Source: JACVRW01 sp963771715 (GTDB taxonomy: Bacteria > Actinomycetota > Thermoleophilia > Solirubrobacterales > Thermoleophilaceae). Taken from it: a DNA stretch of 64,000 bases. The notes beneath the pieces are model-generated. The model did not search any database. It was not told the DNA's origin and was given only the letters and a program-made list of their open reading frames with translations. Shown here in pieces: positions 44,834 to 53,338 of this stretch (position 1 is its first letter; each line of letters starts with the position of its first letter). The DNA is taken from contig CAVYUQ010000010.1 of assembly GCA_963771715.1 (NCBI GenBank), forward strand, positions 248,001-312,000, in the 5' to 3' direction. The position numbers were made by a program, and so were the translations under genes.

Positions 44834-45249
44834 GGCTGCAGCAGCTCGTTGTTCGAGTTCGGGCGCTCCTTGCCGATCTCCAGCACGGCCGGCTTGATCT
44901 CCTTGCGGACCGCCTTCTCGGAGCCGGCGCGCACCTCGTAGCTGCCCGGCGCGAGCGTCTTCTGGATGGTGGTGGTGTCGCCCGGCTGGACGGGTCCCTG
45001 CTCCTCGGTGATCGACTCGCCCTCGAGCGTGATCGTGCGCTCGCTGTCGGTCTGGTTCGAGATCGTGATCTCCACCGGTCCGGCGCCGATCTTGGCGGGC
45101 GAGACCGTGACCTTGTCGTCCTGAATCACGCCCGTGAGCGCCACGCGCACGGGTGCGCGCGCCTCGTTCTTGAAGTCCTCGTCGCCACAGCCCGCGAACA
45201 GTGCTGCGACCACCGCCAGCCCGGCGCAGGCTCGAACCGTCATCCGCAC
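44830..45249 (-). CDS. Secreted lipoprotein, cupredoxin-like
   Basis: A 139-residue lipoprotein. The N-terminus ACAGLAVVAALFAGCGDED carries a lipobox (LFAGC). The mature part is beta-rich, with VSPAKIGAGPVEITISNQTD and LAPGSYEVRAGS, the layout of cupredoxin-like or plastocyanin-like domains, but with no obvious Cys/His/Met copper site. The start is GTG 45249 or ATG 45243. It may bind a ligand or stress-protect the envelope; function is unknown. Confidence 0.65.
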   Translation of the reverse strand: MRMTVRACAGLAVVAALFAGCGDEDFKNEARAPVRVALTGVIQDDKVTVSPAKIGAGPVEITISNQTDSERTITLEGESITEEQGPVQPGDTTTIQKTLAPGSYEVRAGSEKAVRKEIKPAVLEIGKERPNSNNELLQP

Positions 45250-45260
45250 AACCGTGGAAC

Positions 45261-46226
45261 TTAACCGAACCAGACCGACTTGCGCGCCAGTACCAGGTCT
45301 TCGAGCTCCTCCTGAATCCGCAGTCTGATGCGCTCCGAGAGCCGCCCGACGAGCGCGATGTCGTCGGCGTCCTCGGGTCCGTAGGCCGAGAGGTCGACCG
45401 GCTCGAGGAAGCGGATCCTGAACTTCGCCGGGAGGTACATCAGCCCAGCGGCGAGCCCGAAGTGCGGGAACGCGTGGTTGATCGGGAAGTAGATCAGCCC
45501 GGTGAGGCGCTGGAGCAGCGGCACGTGGGCGAAGATCGGCATCGCCTCCTCGGCGCCGATCACCGCGGTGGGGACGATCGGCACGCCGGCGCGCATCGCG
45601 GTGCGCACGAAGCCTCCGCGACCGAAGCGCCGCAGCTTGTAGCGCTGCCAGTACAGCTTCCGCGAGCCCTTCTGTCCCTCGGGGAAGACGAGCACCAGCC
45701 GGCCCTCGTCGCCGAGCAGGCGCTGGGCGTTCGCCGGGTGCGCGCCCACCAGCCCGATCTTGTTCGCGAGCATGCCCACGCCGGGATAGCCCTTGAACCA
45801 GTTCTCCCCGAGCATGTAGAGGGGCCGCGGGCTGGGATGCTCGTGGCGGATCGCCTGCATGATCATCGGCGCGTCCGGGGGCAGGGCGCCCGAGTGGTTC
45901 GAGACGATCAGCGCGCCGCCCTCCGCGGGCACGTTCTCGATCCCCTCGACCTCCACGCGGAACCAGTGCCGGTAGTAGAAGTCGAGCAGCGGCTCGACGA
46001 GGTCGAAGATGCGCTGCGAGCGGCCCCAGTCGTCGATCTCGCGCCCCGGCTCGGCCGCCGGGACGAGCTCGCGCAGCTCGCGCAGGTCCACCGGCGGCGC
46101 GTCGGCGGGGCGCGGAAGGTCGAGCGAGCTGCCGTCGTGGTCGTAGCCGGGCGCCGGCGGCTGGCTCACGAGCGGGCTATCGGGCGAGAGGCCGTGCCGG
46201 CTGGTGGGGGTGCGTGGCTCAGCCAC
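45261..46226 (-). CDS. Lysophospholipid acyltransferase (LPLAT) family protein
   Basis: A 321-residue membrane-associated acyltransferase. A long polar N-terminus leads to the acyltransferase domain with ALIVSNHSGALPPDAPM (catalytic His and Asp), LYMLGENWFKGYPGVG, LVLVFPEGQKGSRKLY (FPEG glycerol-phosphate loop) and VPIVPTAVIGAEE. The spacing in NHSGALPPD fits the diacylglycerol-acyltransferase-like branch rather than classic PlsC (HxxxxD). It would acylate a glycerolipid in the inner leaflet. It starts at GTG 46226, overlapping the ygfZ stop by eight bases. Confidence 0.9.
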   Translation of the reverse strand: MAEPRTPTSRHGLSPDSPLVSQPPAPGYDHDGSSLDLPRPADAPPVDLRELRELVPAAEPGREIDDWGRSQRIFDLVEPLLDFYYRHWFRVEVEGIENVPAEGGALIVSNHSGALPPDAPMIMQAIRHEHPSPRPLYMLGENWFKGYPGVGMLANKIGLVGAHPANAQRLLGDEGRLVLVFPEGQKGSRKLYWQRYKLRRFGRGGFVRTAMRAGVPIVPTAVIGAEEAMPIFAHVPLLQRLTGLIYFPINHAFPHFGLAAGLMYLPAKFRIRFLEPVDLSAYGPEDADDIALVGRLSERIRLRIQEELEDLVLARKSVWFG

Positions 46227-47115
46227 GGGCGAAGGGCAGATCCACGACCTCGGCCGCCGCCCCGCCCACCTCCACGGCGGCTCCGGGCTCGGCCTCGCGG
46301 CGCACCAGCGCGAGCGCGATCGGACCGAGCGTGGGGGAGACGCACGTGGAGCCGAGCCTGCCGACCACCCGCTCCCCCAGCAGGATCTCCGTGCCGGGCT
46401 CGGCCGGCTCGGAGAGGCGCAGGCCGCGCAGATGGCGATTCGGCTTGCCCTTGTAGTGGAGGCGCGCCACCGTCTCCTGGCCGACGTAGCAGCCCTTCGT
46501 GAAGCTCACGGCGCGCTCGTTGATGCCGGCCTCCTGGGGGATCGTGTCGGCGTCCATGTCGTAGCCGAGCCGCGGCCGCCCCGCCTCGATCCGCAGGCAC
46601 TCGGCGGCCTCCTCGGCCACGGGCTCCACGTCGAGCGTCGTGCCCGCCGGGGCGATCACGTCGACGCCGAACTGACTCGCCACGTACACGCCGTGCTCGC
46701 CGCTCACGAACGCGTGCTCCTCGGCGGGCGGCGCGGCGTCGAGCCGCTCGCGCGCGGCCGGGCCGACCACGGAGAGCAGCGCGCGCGATTCGGTCACGTC
46801 CTCGAACTGCACGTCGCGGCCGAGCGAATAGGTCCTCAGCATGTGCTCGAGCACGGCGTGCCCGATCGCCTCGGTGTCGAGCCAGAAGGCGTCGTCGCCG
46901 CGCAGGACGCGCAGGTCGGTGCGCAGCTTCCCCTTGTGGGTGAGGACGGTGGCGTAGCAGCCGCTGCCCGGCTCGAGCGCCTCGACGTCGTTCGACACCT
47001 GCCCCTGGAGAAAGTCGGCGGCCTCGGACCCGCGAACGATGAACTTCGCGCGATCGGAGCGGTCGACCAGACCGGCCGATTCGGTCACGAGCTCGTAGTC
47101 GCTGGTGGCGATCAC
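46219..47115 (-). CDS. ygfZ: YgfZ/GcvT-like folate-binding protein
   Basis: A 298-residue folate-dependent protein that helps maintain certain iron-sulfur enzymes. The diagnostic motif KGCYVGQE is present in VSFTKGCYVGQETVARL. The N-terminal block DRAKFIVRGSEAADFLQGQV and the terminal barrel fit the GcvT fold. The start codon ATG 47115 lies 31 bases from the divergent multicopper oxidase start. It is followed, with an eight-base overlap, by the acyltransferase gene. A folate/tetrahydrofolate role in Fe-S repair is known for the family. Confidence 0.92.
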   Translation of the reverse strand: MIATSDYELVTESAGLVDRSDRAKFIVRGSEAADFLQGQVSNDVEALEPGSGCYATVLTHKGKLRTDLRVLRGDDAFWLDTEAIGHAVLEHMLRTYSLGRDVQFEDVTESRALLSVVGPAARERLDAAPPAEEHAFVSGEHGVYVASQFGVDVIAPAGTTLDVEPVAEEAAECLRIEAGRPRLGYDMDADTIPQEAGINERAVSFTKGCYVGQETVARLHYKGKPNRHLRGLRLSEPAEPGTEILLGERVVGRLGSTCVSPTLGPIALALVRREAEPGAAVEVGGAAAEVVDLPFARG

Positions 47116-47146
47116 GACACTAGTGTACTTTTAGGCGCGGCTAATC

Positions 47147-48190
47147 ATGAAGCTAGGCCAAGGCAAACTTTCCAGGCGGCGGCTGCTGGGCGGCGCGGCG
47201 GCCGCCTCGGCGGCGCTGCCGGTGCTGCACGAGCTGATTCCGCACGACGGTCTCCACGGCGGTGGCGCCGCCGCCGCGGCCGAGCCGCACATGCACGGAA
47301 TGGGTCACGGGGGCGGCGGGCACGCGGGCCAGCTCGGGGTCGTCGGCAGCGTCGACCCGCGCGTCAACGGCTTCGACCCGCAGGAGATGGTGCGCGACTT
47401 CGACGAGGGGCGCGTGGTGAACGGCGTGCGCGAGTGGGAGCTGGTGGCGGAGGAGAAGGAGATCGAGGTGGCGCCCGGCGTGAAATACGCCGCCTGGGTG
47501 TACAACGGGCGCGTGCCCGCTCCGACGCTCCGCGCCCGCGAGGGCGAGCGGCTCCGGATCCGCTTCACGAACGGCTCGAAGCACCCGCACACGATCCACT
47601 TCCACGGCATCCACCGCTCCTCACAGGACGGAGTGCCTGGCCTGGGCGCGGGCAACGTCGAGCCAGGGAAGTCGACCACCTACGAGTTCGTGGCCGAGCC
47701 CTTCGGCCTGCACCTCTACCACTGCCACTCGATGCCGCTCGCCGAGCACATCGCAAAGGGCCTCTATGGCGCCTTCATCATCGACCCGAAGGACGGGCGC
47801 TCGAAGGCCGACGAGCTCGTGATGGTGATGAACGGGTTCGACACCAACTTCGACCACTCGAACGAGGTGTACGCCGTCAATACGGTGGCGTTCGACTACG
47901 CGAACCGGCCGATTCGCGTGAAGCGCGGCGAGCTGGTCCGGATCTACCTCGTGAACGTGCTCGAGTTCGACCCCCTGAACTCGTTCCACATCCACGCGAA
48001 CTTCTTCGACTACTTCCCGACCGGCACGCGCCTCGAGCCGCGCGACTTCACCGACACCGTCGTGCTCGGCCAGGGCGAGCGCGGCATCCTCGAGCTGCGC
48101 TTCCCCTACACGGGCAAATACATGTTCCACGCCCACGTGAGCGAGTTCGCGGAGCTGGGCTGGATGGGTTTCTTCGAAGTGACGGACTGA
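47147..48190 (+). CDS. Two-domain multicopper oxidase, Tat-exported
   Basis: A 347-residue copper oxidase. The Tat signal has the twin-Arg motif LSRRRLLGGAAAASAALP, and a His/Met-rich stretch (PHMHGMGHGGGGHAG) follows, likely to bind metal. Copper ligands are in HTIHFHGIHRSS, GLHLYHCHSMPLAEHI, NSFHIHANFF and YMFHAHVSEFAELGW. Two cupredoxin domains and short length point to the small, trimeric (nitrite-reductase-like or 2-domain laccase) type. It probably oxidises a metal or organic substrate outside the membrane. It heads an operon with a ZIP transporter and a DtxR regulator, suggesting metal oxidation or uptake. Confidence 0.92.
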   Translation: MKLGQGKLSRRRLLGGAAAASAALPVLHELIPHDGLHGGGAAAAAEPHMHGMGHGGGGHAGQLGVVGSVDPRVNGFDPQEMVRDFDEGRVVNGVREWELVAEEKEIEVAPGVKYAAWVYNGRVPAPTLRAREGERLRIRFTNGSKHPHTIHFHGIHRSSQDGVPGLGAGNVEPGKSTTYEFVAEPFGLHLYHCHSMPLAEHIAKGLYGAFIIDPKDGRSKADELVMVMNGFDTNFDHSNEVYAVNTVAFDYANRPIRVKRGELVRIYLVNVLEFDPLNSFHIHANFFDYFPTGTRLEPRDFTDTVVLGQGERGILELRFPYTGKYMFHAHVSEFAELGWMGFFEVTD

Positions 48191-49428
48191 TGGAGCCGGC
48201 GACCGCGCAGAGGACGCGCCGGCCCGCCTGGCTCGCGGGCGTGGCGCCGCTGGCCGTGCTCGCGGTGGCGATCGGGTTGTTCGTGCTGCTCGACGCGCCC
48301 GGGCTGGATCGAATCGGAGTGCCGCAGGAGGAGCTCGTCGTCGAGCGCACGGTGCTGAAGCCGGACGAGATCCAGCTGCACGTGCGCAACGAGGGCGCGG
48401 ACCCCGTGCAGGTGAAGCAGGTGATCGTGAACGACGCATTCGCGACCTTCGAGCAGTCGGACAGCGAGATCGGCCGTCTCGGCGGCTCCGAGATCGACGT
48501 CAACTACCCCTGGATCGAGGGCGAGAACTACGAGGTGATGCTGGTCACCTCGACGGGCGGGACGATCGACCACTCGATCGAGGCCGCGGTCGAGACTCCC
48601 GACGCAGGGCTCGACTTCTACGGCCTGATGGCGCTGATCGGCATCTACGTCGGCGTGATCCCGGTGGCGATCGGGATGCTCTGGCTGCCGTGGATCCGCG
48701 GCGTGGACGCGCGCTGGATCCGCTTCCTGCTGGCGTTCACGGTCGGCCTGCTCGGGTTCCTGGGGGTGGAGGCGCTGCTCGAGGGCACGGAGCTCGCCGG
48801 CAACGGGGCCGAGGCGTTCGGCGGAGCCGCGCTCGTCTGGCTCGGCGCCGCGGGGGCGTTTCTGGCGCTGGCCGGTGTGGACGCGTGGCTGCGCGGCCGC
48901 CGCGCCGGCGCGGGCACCCACGGCGCGGACGGGGACGGCGCGGGCGCGGACGGCGTCGGCGCGCGCCTCGCCGGCGCCGGCTACCGGGCCGCCTTCCTGG
49001 TGGCGCTCGGCATCGGTCTGCATAACCTCGGCGAGGGACTCGCGATCGGCTCGGCGTATGCCGTGGGCTCGCTGGCGCTCGGCGCCACGCTCGTGGTCGG
49101 CTTCGCTCTCCACAACACCACCGAGGGCCTCGCGATCGTGGCGCCGGTGGCGCAGGAGCGCCGGGCGCGGCTGCGCCGGCTCGTGCTGCTCGGGCTCATC
49201 GCGGGCGCTCCGGCGGTGCTCGGCGCGTGGATCGGCGCGTCGGCGTTCAACCCCAGCCTGGCCGCGCTGATGTTCGGAGTGGGAGCGGGGGCGATCGCCC
49301 AGGTGGTGGTCCAGATCGCGCCCGCCATCCGCGACGGCGCCGGGCGCCTGCTGCACCCGCTGGGCGTGGCCGGCCTGCTCACCGGGCTTGGCGTGATGTA
49401 CCTGACCGGGCTGATGGTGTCGCTCTGA
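48190..49428 (+). CDS. ZIP-family metal transporter with extra N-terminal domain
   Basis: A 412-residue membrane protein. After one membrane helix (GVAPLAVLAVAIGLFVLL) comes an extracytoplasmic beta domain of about 100 residues (LKPDEIQLHVRNEGADPVQV), unlike standard ZIP proteins. The transporter core follows. Its metal-binding helices carry ALGIGLHNLGEGLAIG and GFALHNTTEGLAIV (HN..EG motifs of ZIP helices IV and V). An acidic Gly/Ala loop (GADGDGAGADGVGA) lies between. It imports divalent metal (Zn, Fe or Mn). Its ATG overlaps the oxidase stop (TGATG) and its stop overlaps the regulator start, so all three are coupled. Confidence 0.9.
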   Translation: MEPATAQRTRRPAWLAGVAPLAVLAVAIGLFVLLDAPGLDRIGVPQEELVVERTVLKPDEIQLHVRNEGADPVQVKQVIVNDAFATFEQSDSEIGRLGGSEIDVNYPWIEGENYEVMLVTSTGGTIDHSIEAAVETPDAGLDFYGLMALIGIYVGVIPVAIGMLWLPWIRGVDARWIRFLLAFTVGLLGFLGVEALLEGTELAGNGAEAFGGAALVWLGAAGAFLALAGVDAWLRGRRAGAGTHGADGDGAGADGVGARLAGAGYRAAFLVALGIGLHNLGEGLAIGSAYAVGSLALGATLVVGFALHNTTEGLAIVAPVAQERRARLRRLVLLGLIAGAPAVLGAWIGASAFNPSLAALMFGVGAGAIAQVVVQIAPAIRDGAGRLLHPLGVAGLLTGLGVMYLTGLMVSL

Positions 49429-50114
49429 TGGCCGCCACGCGCAGCGACACCGCCGAGATCTCGAACGCCGTCCAGGACTATGCGAAGGCGATCTGGTCGA
49501 TCGGCCAGCGGACCGACGCACCCGTTTCCACCTCGGCGATCGCGGAGCGGCTCGACGTGTCGCCCGCGTCTGCGTCGGCGATGGTGAAGCGGCTCGAGTC
49601 GCTCGGCCTGGTCTCGCGCGAGCCCTACCACGGCGTGCAGCTCACGCGGGCGGGCCAGCGCGTGGCGCTCGAGGTGCTGCGCCACCACCGGCTGCTCGAG
49701 CTCTACCTGGCCGAGGCGCTCGGGATGCCGTGGGACCGCGTGCACGAGGAGGCCGAGAAGCTCGAGCACGCGATCTCGCCGGAGCTGTCCGAGCTGATCG
49801 CCGCGAAGCTCGGCAACCCGACGCACGACCCGCACGGCGACCCGATCCCCACGCTCGACGGCGAGATCGACGAGGCGCCCACTCGTGCCCTCTCCGAGCT
49901 GCGCCCCGGCGAGCGCGGTGTGTTCTCGCGCGTGTCGGACTCGAACCCCGAGATGCTCCGCTACCTCTCCGAGCGCGGGATAGCACCGGGTGACGAGCTC
50001 GAGCTGGTCGGCCGCGAGCCGTTCGGCGGCCCGCTCACGGTGCGGGCCAACGGGCGCGACCACGCGCTCGGCGACCAGCTCGCACGGGCGATGCGGGTGG
50101 ACCCGGCCGGGTAA
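49428..50114 (+). CDS. DtxR/MntR-family metal-dependent regulator
   Basis: A 228-residue repressor. The winged helix (AIAERLDVSPASASAMVKRL) is followed by the dimerisation/metal domain (LRHHRLLELYLAEALG and HEEAEKLEHAISPEL, with the usual His/Glu ligands). The C-terminal FeoA/SH3-like domain (LSELRPGERGVFSRVSD, GIAPGDELELVGREP) matches IdeR/MntR proteins. It senses Fe or Mn. It is encoded by the last gene of the oxidase-ZIP operon (ATG overlaps the ZIP stop), so it likely regulates that operon by metal supply; its operator was not located. Confidence 0.93.
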   Translation: MAATRSDTAEISNAVQDYAKAIWSIGQRTDAPVSTSAIAERLDVSPASASAMVKRLESLGLVSREPYHGVQLTRAGQRVALEVLRHHRLLELYLAEALGMPWDRVHEEAEKLEHAISPELSELIAAKLGNPTHDPHGDPIPTLDGEIDEAPTRALSELRPGERGVFSRVSDSNPEMLRYLSERGIAPGDELELVGREPFGGPLTVRANGRDHALGDQLARAMRVDPAG

Positions 50115-50127
50115 GGTTCCCTCCGCG

Positions 50128-50490
50128 ATGGGACTCGCCGCGGACTTCCAGGGAGTGATCGACTCGCTCCCGCCGGACTGGACGCATCTGGAGATGGACC
50201 TCCGGATCGCCGACGAGGATCGCTACATCGACGCCGCCACGCTGCTCGTGCAGATCAACGCCATGCCGTACTCGGAGCACGACTGGCACTGGCGACTGCG
50301 CTCCGCCCATACGTTCGGACACGCCGCGGCACCGGAGACCGTGCGCGGGACCCTCGCGCTGCTCGACGCCGAGGGAATCGAGGGCGAGCTCGTGCTGCGC
50401 GAGGCGCGCTCCGGGCGCGTGGAGGTCGTGCAGATGTGGGGCCGTCCGGAGTCGGTGCGCCAGGAGTTCAACCGGCGCCGCGCTCAGTGA
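50128..50490 (+). CDS. Hypothetical 120-aa protein
   Basis: A small soluble protein starting at ATG 50128, 13 bases after the DtxR stop. It has an acidic N-terminus (LPPDWTHLEMDLRIADEDRY), a Trp/His-rich middle (EHDWHWRLRSAHTFGHAAA) and a basic end (GRPESVRQEFNRRRAQ). I do not recognise the family and see no membrane segment. It probably continues the metal operon transcript but its link to metal is unknown. Confidence 0.6.
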   Translation: MGLAADFQGVIDSLPPDWTHLEMDLRIADEDRYIDAATLLVQINAMPYSEHDWHWRLRSAHTFGHAAAPETVRGTLALLDAEGIEGELVLREARSGRVEVVQMWGRPESVRQEFNRRRAQ

Positions 50491-50527
50491 ACTCGGGGTG
50501 CTCGCGCGCACCGCGCGCTCGCTGATC

Positions 50528-50842
50528 ATGGCGCGAGTCGCGCTGCTCTGCCCCGACCTGCTGTTCGGCTCGAAGCTCCAGGGCGCGCTGCGGGCGGCGG
50601 GGCATGAGCCGGTGGGCGCCGGCGACGACGCTGAGCTGCTCGTGGTCGACCTGACCGACGAGCCCGACGCCCGGATCGAGCAGTCGGCGCGGGCGGGGCT
50701 GCCGCGGCTGGGCTTCTACTCGCACGTGGAGCAGGACGTGCGCGAGCGCGCCGAGGCCGCGGGATTCGAGCGGGTGGTGCCGCGCTCGCGGATGGCCCGC
50801 GAGGCGGCCGCGCTGGTCGACTCGATGCTCGCGCGCGGCTAG
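50528..50842 (+). CDS. Hypothetical receiver-like protein
   Basis: A 104-residue protein starting at ATG 50528. Its strand-helix alternation (VALLCPDLLFGSKLQGALRA, LLVVDLTDEPDARIEQ, LPRLGFYSHV, FERVVPRSRMAREAA) resembles a CheY-like receiver. The phosphorylation Asp position would be in VVDLTD; the acidic pair near the N-terminus is missing, so it may not be phosphorylated. The convergent ABC-binding protein shares CTAG at the stop. Confidence 0.6.
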   Translation: MARVALLCPDLLFGSKLQGALRAAGHEPVGAGDDAELLVVDLTDEPDARIEQSARAGLPRLGFYSHVEQDVRERAEAAGFERVVPRSRMAREAAALVDSMLARG

Positions 50843-51756
50843 CCCGCGCCGAGCCGGAACGCGCGCTCCACGTCCGGCGCGCTGCGCAGGATCCCGAAGC
50901 GCGCATCGAAGCGCGCCCAGCCCTCGAGCGCCTCGCGGTCGAGCCGCAGCGGCGGCGTCAGCGCGGGCGCCACCGCCTCGAACTGCGCGTGCACGAGCGG
51001 CTCGTCGGCGCCCGAGACCTGCACGAGCTCCCTGATCGTCGCGTCCCGATGGCGGAGCGCGGCGCGCGTGCCGCGCGCGAGTTCGGCCAGCATCGAGTCG
51101 ATCAGATCGCGGCGCTCCTCAAGCGTCTCGCGGGTCACCGCCAGCACCAGCTCCGGGTAGCGCGGCGCCCCGTACGCGTCCACGCGGAACTCGCGAGTCT
51201 CGACGCCGCGCTCGCGCAGGGCGACGCCCTCGGCGTTCCAGAACGACACGACGGCGTCCACCCGCCCCGTGATCAGGCTCGGCACCGCCGAGAAGCCGAT
51301 CGTCACGCGCCGCACGCGCTCGAAGCTGCCGCCGTCGTGCTCGACCACCGCGCGCAGGACCGCGTCGTCCGAGGGCAGGCCCGTCACGCCCACGCGCCTG
51401 CCCTCCAGGTCGCGGGGCCGGCGCACGTCCGAGCCGCGGGCGATCACCGCCGCGAGCGGGCGCTGCACCAGCGCCCCGACGCCCACGATGTCGGCACCGC
51501 GCTCGCGCGCGAGCCCAAGGTCGTGGATGTCCACCACCGACATGTCCGCGCGCCCCGCGGCCAGCAGCTTCAGCGAGTCGGTGCTCGCGGAGGGCACGCG
51601 GACGCTGATGTTGTCGGCCGCGTAGATCCCGGCGTGCACCGGGTTCGGCTGGAAATCGAGCGCCAGCGTTCCGCGCTGAACGCTGCCCTCGCCGTCGTCT
51701 CCACCGCAGCCACCGAGGCACGCGAGGAGGGCAAGCAGGGAAAGGAATCTCCTCAC
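50839..51756 (-). CDS. ABC-type substrate-binding lipoprotein (NMT1/ThiY-like)
   Basis: A 305-residue lipoprotein. The signal FLSLLALLACLGGCGGD ends in a lipobox. The mature part begins LALDFQPNPVHAGIYAA, a mark of the NMT1/THI5/SsuA-like binding proteins, with LLAAGRADMSVVDIHDL and VGVTGLPSDDAV further on. Such proteins bring pyrimidine, sulfonate or nitrate-type compounds to an ABC permease. No permease or ATPase is adjacent, so it is an orphan that would need partners elsewhere. The start ATG 51756 faces the aquaporin gene 26 bases away. Confidence 0.85.
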   Translation of the reverse strand: MRRFLSLLALLACLGGCGGDDGEGSVQRGTLALDFQPNPVHAGIYAADNISVRVPSASTDSLKLLAAGRADMSVVDIHDLGLARERGADIVGVGALVQRPLAAVIARGSDVRRPRDLEGRRVGVTGLPSDDAVLRAVVEHDGGSFERVRRVTIGFSAVPSLITGRVDAVVSFWNAEGVALRERGVETREFRVDAYGAPRYPELVLAVTRETLEERRDLIDSMLAELARGTRAALRHRDATIRELVQVSGADEPLVHAQFEAVAPALTPPLRLDREALEGWARFDARFGILRSAPDVERAFRLGAG

Positions 51757-51782
51757 GGCGGCGAACAGTACGGCTGAACGCC

Positions 51783-52547
51783 ATGAATTCCGCTCCGGAG
51801 GTGACCGAAGTGCAGGACCGTGGGCCCGCGGCCTATATCGCCGAGTTCGTCGGAACGCTCTTGCTCGTCTTCTTCGTCACGGCAGTGGTCTCGCTCTACT
51901 ACTCCCCTGACCCCGCGCGGTTCAGCGACTTCTCGGTCATAGGGCTCGTGCACGCGTTCGTGCTGTTCGGGCTGATCCAGACCCTCGGCCTCATCTCGGG
52001 CGCGCACTTCAACCCGGCGGTCACGGTCGTGATGACGGCCCTGCGCCAGATCAAGCCGCCCGACGCGCTCGTCTACATCGTCGCCCAGCTCGCCGGCGGC
52101 GTGGCCGGCGCCCTGCTCACCAAGGGTCTCCTCGAGGACGAGGGCAAGGCGGTCAACTACGGAGTCACGGCCGTGTCGGACCGCCTGAACGGCGACATCT
52201 TCCCCGGCATGATCGTCGAGGCGCTCGGCACGTTCTTCCTGGTCTGGGTGATCGTGGGCGTGGCGGTGAACCCACGCGCCACCAAGGAGTGGGCGGCCCT
52301 CGCCATCGGCGCCGCGCTCGGCATGGGCGTGATGGTCCTGGCGCCGCTCACCGGCGCGGGCTTCAACCCGGCGCGGAGCTTCGGGCCGGCCATCGTCTCG
52401 AGCGAGTGGAGCGGCGGCGCCGCGGACTTCCTGCTCGTCTACGTGGTGGCGCCGGTGCTCGGCGCGCTGGCCGCAGGCTTCCTCTACTTCAACCTCGTCA
52501 TCGCACCTGGGAAGAAGGGCGTAGGCGGCGCGGAGCCGGTCGGCTAG
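51783..52547 (+). CDS. Aquaporin/MIP-family channel
   Basis: A 254-residue channel with six membrane helices and the two pore loops LISGAHFNPAVTVVM and GAGFNPARSFGPAIV (NPA boxes both complete). The residue pattern near the second NPA (GFNPARSFGP) fits water-type aquaporins rather than glycerol facilitators, though substrate is not certain. It would equilibrate water or small solutes across the inner membrane. The 3' end overlaps the convergent small membrane-protein gene by about 50 bases. Confidence 0.93.
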   Translation: MNSAPEVTEVQDRGPAAYIAEFVGTLLLVFFVTAVVSLYYSPDPARFSDFSVIGLVHAFVLFGLIQTLGLISGAHFNPAVTVVMTALRQIKPPDALVYIVAQLAGGVAGALLTKGLLEDEGKAVNYGVTAVSDRLNGDIFPGMIVEALGTFFLVWVIVGVAVNPRATKEWAALAIGAALGMGVMVLAPLTGAGFNPARSFGPAIVSSEWSGGAADFLLVYVVAPVLGALAAGFLYFNLVIAPGKKGVGGAEPVG

Positions 52548-52911
52548 CCGACCACACCACGAACGCCACGATCGACGCGCCGGCGAGGAAGTCGGTGAAG
52601 ATCGTGGCGTACCAGAACGCCGGGATGTCGGGCGAGCCGTACACGAAGTGCAGCGGCGTGATCAGCCCCGTGAGCGAGTAGATCAGCAGGTGCACGTGGG
52701 CGTCGCGGTAGCGGCCCTGCGTGTAGAGCCTGTACCCGTACAGCCCGATCGCGGTGAGCAGCGGCCAGGAGAGCACGATCAGCACCTGCACCACCGGCCC
52801 GCCGCCCGGGTAGCTGTCCATCTCGACGAAGTTGTGCGAGTAGTGGCCCGCGGTCGACAGGACGCTGCAGGCGAGGATTCCTCTGAGGATGTTGAGGCGG
52901 TAGGGTTGCAT
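52498..52911 (-). CDS. Hypothetical four-helix membrane protein
   Basis: A 137-residue membrane protein starting at ATG 52911. Four hydrophobic segments are visible (LNILRGILACSVLSTAG, VVQVLIVLSWPLLTAIGLYG, AHVHLLIYSLTGLITPLHFV, TIFTDFLAGASIVAFVVW), with a His-Tyr-Ser-His cluster in GHYSHNFVEM. I do not recognise it. The 3' end overlaps the aquaporin gene; the cupin gene starts 32 bases from its start on the other strand. Confidence 0.65.
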   Translation of the reverse strand: MQPYRLNILRGILACSVLSTAGHYSHNFVEMDSYPGGGPVVQVLIVLSWPLLTAIGLYGYRLYTQGRYRDAHVHLLIYSLTGLITPLHFVYGSPDIPAFWYATIFTDFLAGASIVAFVVWSASRPAPRRLRPSSQVR

Positions 52912-52942
52912 CACGCTACTCACACTCCAAGGAGAACACAGC

Positions 52943-53338
52943 ATGGCGGACTACGCGGTCAGGCGAATCGACGACATGGAGGCGATCGTCCAGGGCTCGT
53001 TCAAGAAGGCGCGCGCGGAGCTGGGGGTCACCTCCTTCGGCATCCAGGTGATCGACTTCCCGCCGAACGTGGACGGCTATCCCGAGCACGACCACTCCCA
53101 GGACGGGCAGGAGGAGGTCTACGTGACGATGCGCGGGGACGGCGAGATCGACATCGAGGGCGAGCGGATCGCGATCGACCCCGAGACGATGGTGCGGGTC
53201 TCGGCCGGCACGAAGCGCAAGCTCTACCCCGGCGACTCCGGCATGCGCGTGCTCGTGGTGGGCGGGGTGCCCGGCGAGGTCTACGCCGTGAGGGACTTCA
53301 CCGAGCTGGGCGCGCCGGATCCGTTCGCGCGGAGCTAG
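52943..53338 (+). CDS. Cupin-domain protein
   Basis: A 131-residue single-cupin protein. The metal motif is visible in YPEHDHSQDGQEEVYVTMRG (two His, Gln/Glu), followed by DGEIDIEGERIAIDP. Function is unknown; single cupins serve as isomerases, dioxygenases or sensors. The ATG follows AAGGAG at about 52928-52933, a good ribosome site. Its stop shares CTAG with the convergent GntR gene. Confidence 0.85.
   Translation: MADYAVRRIDDMEAIVQGSFKKARAELGVTSFGIQVIDFPPNVDGYPEHDHSQDGQEEVYVTMRGDGEIDIEGERIAIDPETMVRVSAGTKRKLYPGDSGMRVLVVGGVPGEVYAVRDFTELGAPDPFARS

Noticed and set aside
42409..45264. Long plus-strand open frame of about 950 codons
   Set aside because: It runs through the PNPOx, GST and coiled-coil genes out of frame; composition is Arg/Ala/Gly-rich, typical of a shadow frame in GC-rich DNA.
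46204..48189. Long open frame upstream of the ZIP core on the plus strand
   Set aside because: It is antisense to ygfZ and overlaps the oxidase in another frame; its text is Arg/His-rich and has no domain.
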